64,000 bases of DNA from Calendula officinalis (Eukaryota > Streptophyta > Magnoliopsida > Asterales > Asteraceae). The notes under the pieces are model-generated. The model was not told the origin of the DNA. It saw only the letters and a program-made list of their open reading frames with translations, and made no database searches. Within the stretch, counting starts at the first letter, position 1. Every line of letters begins with the position of its first letter. The stretch covers positions 77,510,372 to 77,574,371 of the forward strand of contig OY970824.1 of assembly GCA_963853835.1 (NCBI GenBank), given 5' to 3'. The translations under genes and the position numbers were made by a program. This document shows, one piece after another, positions 57,021 through 64,000 of the stretch.

Positions 57021-60000
57021 AAAGTACATTTATAGGTTGTGCTTTTCGCGTAAATTTCAGACATAAATTTCTTTTCAAGTCCACTCCGTATATAATCATA
57101 AAGGATCCACTAACCACCGACTTTACGTTGAGTTTACCCTAATCTCTTTAACCAAGCACAAATTCTGCGATTTTGAGGTCGCCTCGTTTTACGGCTTAAC
57201 CATTTCGAACATATTCATCTATCAGTAAATGTAAATCTATATTATAGCCTAAAACAGATAACAGCGAATACACTTTCATACGCAATTTATTCCAGTGTCC
57301 ATCAACTCATCGAGGATGATATCATTAACAAGGATCATGAAACTTTGTGCCTCTAAAACGGGAGATATAGCAACAAAGAAAATTCGTATCACTTACTACT
57401 AATTTTCTTTTTTTCGTTCAAAAAAACTCACTACTAAAATTCCATATAAATAAAATGATTTTAGTGTAAAATCTAATAGTTTTATTTCCTAATCTTATCT
57501 TTAATTTAGATACATATATATGTTAAATAAATAAAAATATAAGTATAAAAATTCAGTAGTAAGAAATAAAATCTCTTTTAACTAAAAATTCAGGTATAAG
57601 TTAATACTTTTTGTCGTCTTATACATCATTCGTGTATTTATTTTTCTTATTGTTTATTAATCTTGTCGTTTCTCTAATAAAGGAAAACGTCAGTGTACAG
57701 TGGGTATAAACGTAAATTGGTAATTGGGGGCAGCAGATAGTATCGGCTGTCAGTTTTTTTTTGCTCGGTAGCGATGACGGTGCCACTTTGTTCGTTGTTG
57801 TTCCACGTGGTCATCTCTTGACTTTGCACCGTGGCATTACGGTCTTGCGGAGCTTGCCACGTAAATCACCCACTCCTCAACTACCCTAAGATTACGAAAA
57901 TACCCTCACCTCTACCTTTTGTCGTTATTCCCAGTAGCACACTGTATTTTCGGAATTCTAACAGAAACCAAAACGACATCATATTAATATTTACGTCGCA
58001 CGGGGTTGAAATTTTTTATGCAGGCATTCTAAAAATAAGCATGTATGATGCGTGTAGTCTCAATCGTTCACATGTATATAAATAGATAATTTATCTTGTG
58101 TTGACATTTTGAATTTAAGAGGTTATGGAAGACGTATGTATCTATACTTCTATAGCAAAGGAGGAATATAGAAATGAATAACTATTCCTATCTTTCTTCC
58201 TGTTCATATGTTTATCAACGTCTAAATTTGTTGTAATCAACTAATTCTTTTTCTTCATATCATTCCGTGATTTTAACACTGATCATAACTAAATGGGTAG
58301 ATATATAAGTAGAAAAAATAATACTCCGTATGAACTAATATCATTTCTCATAAATCTTGAAATTTCTCGTCAAAATGAATTCTATAAAGTATTTTATTTT
58401 TGTTTCTTATTGCGTGTTTTTGTTTAGATTGTGTTTTTAAAATGGCATCTAATCTACACCATATTATTCATGTTGAGACTTGAACACATGATCTATTGGT
58501 CATGAGCAACATCTTAATTTTTTACCTTTACTACTAGACTATAAATCTTGAGTTTTATTTTTGGCATTTTGGTTGTCTTTGTCTCTAATTTGATTTGGAT
58601 GATGTTCTTGCTTGCTAGCTTTTTATTAGTGTGACTTTTTTAATGTATTTTCTTGGATCACTTTTATAAGGGTGATGATATTATCGAAATTTTCCATTGA
58701 GGCCCACTTCCCTACCGTAAAAGAATAGTATTCTAAATTATTTTAAATAATGTTATAAAAATCAAGTTTTTATGTTATTCTAAATACCTAATATGAATTT
58801 ATTAAATTTAGATAAACTAATAAACATTAATTAAGCACTATAAATAAACCCTCTCAAATTCCGCTTTACATACGATAATTTTTTTGTATGTAAAATAGAA
58901 TATAGAATAAGTATACGGTAGAAAATACGTTTATAATGGGATGATTCCAACCTTTACGGTACTAATTTGTATCTCAAGATATAAAACCTTTGGCTGTAAA
59001 GAAATGTTACCGAATAAATTCTATTTTAGACATGACATATATCTTTCGTTTGTCAAGATGTAAATATTTTCCGTCCTTTATTTTTTAAGTAGAATTTGAT
59101 ATTTTGTGTGTTATAAAAAAATTATTATTAGGTGCATTAATAAATTTAAATATCTTTAAAAATAACACAGTAATTGAGTTTATTTTTTACTAGTTTAAGT
59201 GATATATTAAAGTTTAAATTGTTATATAAGTAAGGCGATTCGTTTTTATTGGATCCGTTTTTTGTATGAATCCAAAAATGGCTCCATTTTTTTTTTCTCG
59301 ATTTTCACAAATACAAAATTTACAAGTTCAACTTTTTGGTTTCAGGTGTGTTTTTAGATTGAATTCTTTCGGAGTTTTTGGTTTTTGCAATTCCCTACAT
59401 AATTAAGATCACATTCTTTATTATACCGTTAACGAATTTAAAAATAAACATAAGTTTTTTTATCATATCAAACTTGTTCAAGAATAAAACACGGTCATTT
59501 ATTATTATGCCATATCTTAAACGCACATTTTAGCTTTATTCTTTTTCGACGATAACAATTGGTTTGTGCATTAACTTTATAGCATAAACATTTGATAAAT
59601 CTAGCTTTGCATATAAACATGACACTTTATAAGCACTGATACGACTTTTGTCAAAACACGATTAGCATACATAAGTGTAATGTGAATTCACATATAACAC
59701 TTTTTAATCCTTTCTAAAAGTTTTTCAACCAAATATGCCTTGGTCCTTTAAAAACAGTGTGAACTCACACTTTTTTAATTTTGTAAACCTGTTCAAGAAA
59801 TTAAGTTTAAGATATTAACCGATAAACGTATTAAAGTGAAATAGTTGAAAATCATAAGTATGTAAGATATTCTATAATAAAATAAATGTTGAAAAAAGAA
59901 AATTATCGAAAACTTGTGATAGTTATGGATTAACAATCAGGAATAATTACCTAGAATTTGTTAAAAAAATGTATATTGGAGTTAAGACGGTAAATAAGTC

Positions 60001-60690
60001 AAGTTTCTATTGAGCAATTTGAGCTTGGCTCGATCGAATCTGACTTCTATCAAGTTCGAGTTTAAAATCAAGTCTAAGTAACAAGCTCAAGATTTTTGAT
60101 AGTTAGGCTCAAATTTTTATCGAGTTTTATATATGTGTATGTATGCATAATAATATTTAAATGTGTGTTTGAGTATTTTCGAACTAAGTTAAAGTTCTAT
60201 CGAGGTGCACTTGATTTTTTATCAACTCTTATATGCAAATGTGTAAGTATTCAAGCCGAACTTGAGTCTATATCTTTGAAACTCGTCGAGCACAAGCCTA
60301 GCTTAATAAATAAGTCGAACTGAATTCAAGCACTTAGACTCGACTCCTCTACACCCTGAGTTAATATAACTTTTTTTCAAATTATTTTGTTAACTTAATA
60401 TCTAACTTATATTAAAAGTAAAAAAAAAAAATCATACTCAAGTAATGTTATCAACGCAGCTGCTTATATGCAAACGTCAGCTCCTACCTATCATTCACCA
60501 CTCACTTCAACGTAATTCCTCCGTAGAATCGTGGATTTTACTGTTTATTGATGCTTACAGCCTGGCATCCACACACTTCACACAGCTACCTTCTGGACCC
60601 ACCATCCATAAGTATAATCCCTATAAGCCCCTTTAATTACACTTTTGCCCTTCATTGACAAGGATATGTGGTCCATACTCCCTTCCCCTT
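57021..60690. other. Large intergenic region, no supported gene
   Basis: Mostly AT-rich. A G-box core CACGTG (57804-57809) and a related CCACGT (57858-57863) lie in a GC-richer stretch, as in a promoter, but no coding sequence follows. About 58480-58550 contains a minus-strand tRNA-like scrap (TTGAGACTTGAACACATGAT). At 59990-60360 there is an element of CTCGA/TCGAG/CAAGCTC motifs ending near CTACACCCTGAG, probably hAT-like. Confidence 0.4.
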
Positions 60691-60757
60691 GCTTATATAT
60701 ACACCCACCCCCAACGCCATCTTCATCTTCTCTCTAACTTCCTCTCTCTAAAACAAA
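60691..60757 (+). promoter_or_regulatory. TATA box and leader of the PADRE gene
   Basis: CTTATATATACACC at 60692-60705 lies about 55 bp ahead of the start codon, giving a leader of about 25-35 bp with CTTCTCTCTAACTTCCTCTC. An AACAAAATGG context surrounds the start codon. Confidence 0.65.
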
Positions 60758-61252
60758 ATGGGGATTTGCAGTTCATGCGATTCAACAGCTGTCGCCACCG
60801 CTAAATTGATCTTACACGACGGAACCTTACAGGAATTCTCATATCCAGTTAAAGTTGCATACGTTTTACAAAAATATCCTTCAACGTTCATCTGTAATTC
60901 CGATGAAATGGAGTTTGACGACGTCGTTTCCGCTATCCGCGAAGAAGACGTTCTTCAACCTGGCCAGCTGTACTTTGCGCTACCGATGAATCGGCTGAGG
61001 CGTCCGCTTCAGCCGGAGGAGATGGCTGCATTGGCGGTGAAAGCCAGCTCAGCATTGGCTAAAAGCGGCGGTGAGAAATGCGGTTGTCGCCGGAAAGATA
61101 TTTATTTCACAACACCTACGTTTTCCGGCGGTCATAGTCATACGAAGAGTTCGGGTCGGGTTTCGGATATAGGTAATATTGGATCTAGAAATGGTGTTGG
61201 TAGCGGAAGGAGGCGTAATTTTACAGCGATGTTGAGTGCAATACCGGAATAG
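60758..61252 (+). CDS. DUF4228 / PADRE-domain protein
   Basis: A single-exon 164-residue protein of the plant DUF4228 (PADRE) family, small proteins induced by pathogens and abiotic stress, of unknown biochemical role. The N-terminus MGICSSCDS has Gly-2 and nearby Cys and so is a likely myristoylation and palmitoylation site that would tie it to membranes. The domain core is AKLILHDGTLQEFSYPVKVA, then VLQKYPSTFICNSDEMEFDD and QPGQLYFALPMNRLRRPLQP. The C-terminal third is Gly/Ser-rich and disordered, ending in a basic patch (GSGRRRNFTAML), as is common for the family. It is intact and unbroken. It has a tight TATA box just upstream, so inducible expression is plausible but is inferred. Confidence 0.92.
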   Translation: MGICSSCDSTAVATAKLILHDGTLQEFSYPVKVAYVLQKYPSTFICNSDEMEFDDVVSAIREEDVLQPGQLYFALPMNRLRRPLQPEEMAALAVKASSALAKSGGEKCGCRRKDIYFTTPTFSGGHSHTKSSGRVSDIGNIGSRNGVGSGRRRNFTAMLSAIPE

Positions 61253-62634
61253 AGAGAGATAATTGATAGGTTTTTAAAGTAAATAACTAAATACTGTAAT
61301 GATTTTTGAATTTTTTTTAGCGAGATGTCGAGATCTATTAATTTCTTTAATTAGAAGCTGTTTAGTCGAACACCATTTTTGGGGTCATCTTCTAATTTTT
61401 ACTCCTAAAATGAATTTTTAGTTATAAAAAACTGCGTGTTCCATTCAGTTCTCTAAATCCTTCCCATAATTAATTATGATCGTATTAATTTATTACCTTT
61501 TATATTTGTATAATTTAATAACGATACAAGGAGGTCATCCAATTGATCTATGAAAACAATCGACCCTTTAAAATACTTTACAATATTCAGTAATAAAAAC
61601 TTTACAGCAATCCGAGCATGTATTTGTGTTCGTTTAACATAATTCGGTTGAATTTATATTGTAACTATGACTTATTAAAATAATTGAAATATTAATTTAA
61701 ATATGAAACTCATCTTTAACATTTTTGGATTATATTCTTAATTTAAAAGAGTATACTTCTATAACTTATACGAAGTACTTCATACAGAAAGTTTTATTAT
61801 GTTAAATTGTTAATAATATTTTTAATAGCAATTTTACTGTATTACTGCATTAATTTGGTTGATAACTTGATTTTATAATTTTATTGCATTAATTTAGTTG
61901 AAATTATCTTAAATGAAAACAAATGCATATTTATGTAGCTTGTAAATTATTTCGATAAATGAGTAAAATTAACAAGAAAAATTAAAAGAGCTAACTTTTT
62001 TAAAAGCTTTTTACTATTACAATAAGTCTTTAAAAGACTTTTTACCATTGGAATAACTAGCTTTTCTAAAAGCTTATTGCAAAGACTTTTTTTCTACTAA
62101 GCTTTTAACTTACTTTCAATGTTTGTCATTTTTAATCCTCTATGTTTAATAACTTTTCATTTTATACCTTAAATATATAATATATAAATTCTTTATTATA
62201 TTTTTATTAGTTAATAAATAAATTATATAATATCTAATGTTAATTATTACAATATTTTTGTATGAAATATTTTAAAAAATATTATATTTAGTAAAATGTC
62301 AAAAAATTAACAAATTATATATAGGGTGTATTTGTAAACATTTGAGATAGATAAAGTTAAATTATAAATTTTGTAAAAGAAAAAGCTTTTTGAAAAGGTT
62401 AACCATTGGAGTTGTTATTTATCAAAGGGTTTTTGGTTAGTGGAATGGTGATGTGGCAAAAGTAATAAACTTTTAAGAGGTTAACCATTGGGATGCTCTT
62501 AGATAGACCTTCACATCAGTTATCCAATAATTGTATATCTCAGTTCTCAAATATTTATTAATTTGGTAATTTAACATTTAAGTTTTAAACATTTATAATT
62601 GCATAATGTATATCATTTTTATTATAAATTTTGT
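61253..62634. other. Intergenic with MITE-like ends
   Basis: From about 61970 to 62510 there are TTTAAAAGCTTTTTAC, AAAAGCTT and AGGTTAACCATTGGGATGCTCTTA motifs; the last is the complement of the sequence at 657-675, so one family occurs at both window ends. No gene seen. Confidence 0.45.
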
Positions 62635-62641
62635 TTAGCCT

Positions 62642-62838
62642 CTTAGGGAGTGCAATAGAGAACCTGAGATCCGATGCGAACAATCAGTCGAAGGAGCGGA
62701 GCTTAGAGCCTTGACTTTCTATATTAGTCAAGCGCACTCACTCTAACGGCGTACCTTTTGCATGATGGGTCAGCGAGGAAATGGGAACAGCGGCTTAAGC
62801 CATTAGGTGTAGGCGCTTTCCAGAGGTGGAATCTTCTA
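62642..62838 (+). other. Nuclear copy of mitochondrial 26S rRNA (NUMT fragment)
   Basis: GAGAACCTGAGATCCGATGC, then CAATCAGTCGAAGGAGCGGA and GCGTACCTTTTGCATGATGG, GTCAGCGAGGAAATGGGAAC and GGCGCTTTCCAGAGGTGGAA all match conserved stretches of plant mitochondrial rrn26 from memory. Only about 200 bp is present and the region is much richer in GC than its flanks. Too short to be functional. A transfer of organelle DNA to the nucleus is inferred. Confidence 0.8.
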
Positions 62839-62997
62839 AGATTTTATTGACTAGTGTTTTACTCTTTTGGCTTTTCCGTTACAAGCTGAACTGAGTATGT
62901 CAATATATTTCAGATTAAATACAAAGTAACCTTTATTACATTCTCGGATTGATGACTAACCCTTAAACTCGATGTCTAAATAATTGTTAAAGAGTTA

Positions 62998-63390
62998 CTA
63001 GCAGGTTACTCGCTTAATGCGGCGGTGGGTACCCTATGACTAAATTTGACGGTGATTAAGTAGTGGGTGTTGATGACGATAGTGATAATGCATGCTGGTT
63101 GTGGTCGTGCGGATAGTGGCTGCTGGTAGTGGTTGTTGGTTGACTCGGTGTTTTAAGTTTTTGCGTTATGTAGGATGTTTTTTTTTTGGGATAAAGCAAA
63201 GTATCAAGTAAATCAATTGGTTAACACACACTCCATACTCGCAAAAGGTCTTGGGTTCGAATCCCCTAAGTAATATTTTTTTTATTTTGTGGTGTTTAAG
63301 ATGTTTTCCAAAGTAGAAATTTAAGATTAAATTTAAGATTAAGACCTTTTAAATTTAGAATGCATAAATGTTTTAAGAAGGAGTAAGATA
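62998..63390 (-). mobile_element. Second Helitron-like 3' terminus with tRNA-like sequence
   Basis: Minus-strand end GCGAGTAACCTGCTAG preceded by CCGCCGCATT matches the terminus at 6091. On the plus strand at 63210-63266 there is CAATTGGTTAACACACACTC and a B-box GGGTTCGAATCCCC. Then a line with TAAGATTAAATTTAAGATTA and AGGAGTAAGATA matches 6510-6590. It supports a family relation, though the tRNA-like parts differ. Confidence 0.5.
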
Positions 63391-64000
63391 AGTTAAAGAA
63401 AAAAAAAACCCTTAGAAATTATGTATTAAATGCTTAATCTGTGATATTGGAATATTATTACCGTGTAATAAAGTAGAAAAAGACATCAAACAAACCGAAA
63501 CTTCTAGAGTGCTTCTAGTTACATGTATTCTCTGTTAACTTTTTATCTTCAATTTTAGAAAATTATTGGAAAAAAAATTATAAATATATTCAGATGTTTG
63601 CATTTTCCGATTTAAAATCAAAAAGTATTTTGTATATGGAAAGTAAATTAGTTTAAAATTAAATAACAACGTTTCAGAAATTTAGCTAAAGATTATAAAG
63701 TGAGTTTTTTTTTTTTTTTGGGTATTATTTTTCTTAAAATTTAATTTTCATGTTTACATTTTCCTGAGTCTTTTTACCGAGAAAAATATCACATTTTTCT
63801 GCAACTAAACAACCTTAATAGTTAATTTTATAAAATTTCAAAATTAATTAGTCTAGATGAATTGGACACCAAAAATAACTTTGGGGGTTATCTTTAAAAA
63901 AGTCTTGAAGGTATTTCTTGGAAATACAAAAAGGTGGTGGAGTTTATTCCCCAAAAAAGTATACAGGTTTGAGGAAGGTATAGTATCCGCTTAGATTTCA
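63391..64000. other. Window end, no gene seen
   Basis: AT-rich sequence, probably the continuation of the element starting at 62998 and flank. No frame or terminal motif is visible before the window ends. Confidence 0.4.

Noticed and set aside
57831..58085. 84-codon frame after the G-box patch
   Set aside because: No family resemblance and no coding-like composition past about 57950.

Overview
This 64 kb window is AT-rich nuclear DNA from a flowering plant. The evidence is GT-AG multi-exon genes, a nuclear psbO gene with a chloroplast/thylakoid presequence, PPR, WAK-like, XLG and RPW8-type NLR genes, and dense plant transposons (Stowaway, hAT and Harbinger MITEs, Helitron ends, Copia and Gypsy LTRs). 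A eudicot is clear. The style of the Helitron ends and MITEs makes an asterid, perhaps Asteraceae, plausible, but I cannot prove the family from sequence alone.

Layout. 1-8.2 kb is a nest of transposons: a Harbinger MITE, a Gypsy-type LTR, a Mutator MITE, and a candidate Helitron holding a Stowaway that itself holds an hAT MITE. 8.2-11.1 kb is an ADR1/RPW8-type NLR broken by several frameshifts. 11.1-13.9 kb is repeats, including a near-identical 358-bp-period tandem duplication. 13.9-16.5 kb is an SKU5-similar (multicopper-oxidase-like) gene. Its signal-peptide frame is shifted by two bases and its last exon carries an hAT MITE with an 8-bp target duplication. 17.7-19.6 kb is an intact seven-exon ATG101 gene (autophagy initiation). 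21.2-23.9 kb is a decayed methylesterase/SABP2-like gene with nested MITEs and an (AT)n tract in its intron. 24.7-26.4 kb (minus) is an intact five-exon GDSL esterase/lipase. 29.0-30.7 kb is a solo LTR with a perfect 5-bp target duplication. 31.3-34.6 kb (minus) is an intact eight-exon extra-large G protein (XLG). 37.9-39.4 kb is a single-exon JINGUBANG-like WD40 gene. 40.5-45.4 kb is a young, internally deleted Copia element with two ~785-bp LTRs, a perfect 5-bp target duplication and an unusual array of hairpin-forming repeats where gag should be. 45.8-48.9 kb is a WAK-like receptor kinase. 50.0-51.0 kb is psbO. 51.3-54.0 kb holds a PPR fragment (minus) and a PPR gene split by an 8-bp insertion. 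54-60.7 kb has no recognisable gene but several MITEs. 60.8-61.3 kb is a DUF4228/PADRE gene. 62.6-62.8 kb is a nuclear copy of mitochondrial 26S rRNA, and the window ends in another Helitron-like terminus.

The genes do not form one pathway. Intact ones are housekeeping or signalling genes (ATG101, XLG, PsbO, WAK-like, JGB-like, PADRE, GDSL). Broken ones belong to fast-turnover families (NLR, methylesterase, SKS, PPR). Since intact and broken genes sit side by side and several lesions have transposon or short-duplication signatures, real gene decay explains the frameshifts better than poor base quality. The most interesting leads are the Copia hairpin array, the core promoter and leader shared by the NLR and SKS loci, the MITE that rewrites the SKS C-terminus, and two Helitron-like ends that carry different tRNA-like pol III boxes at a similar place.
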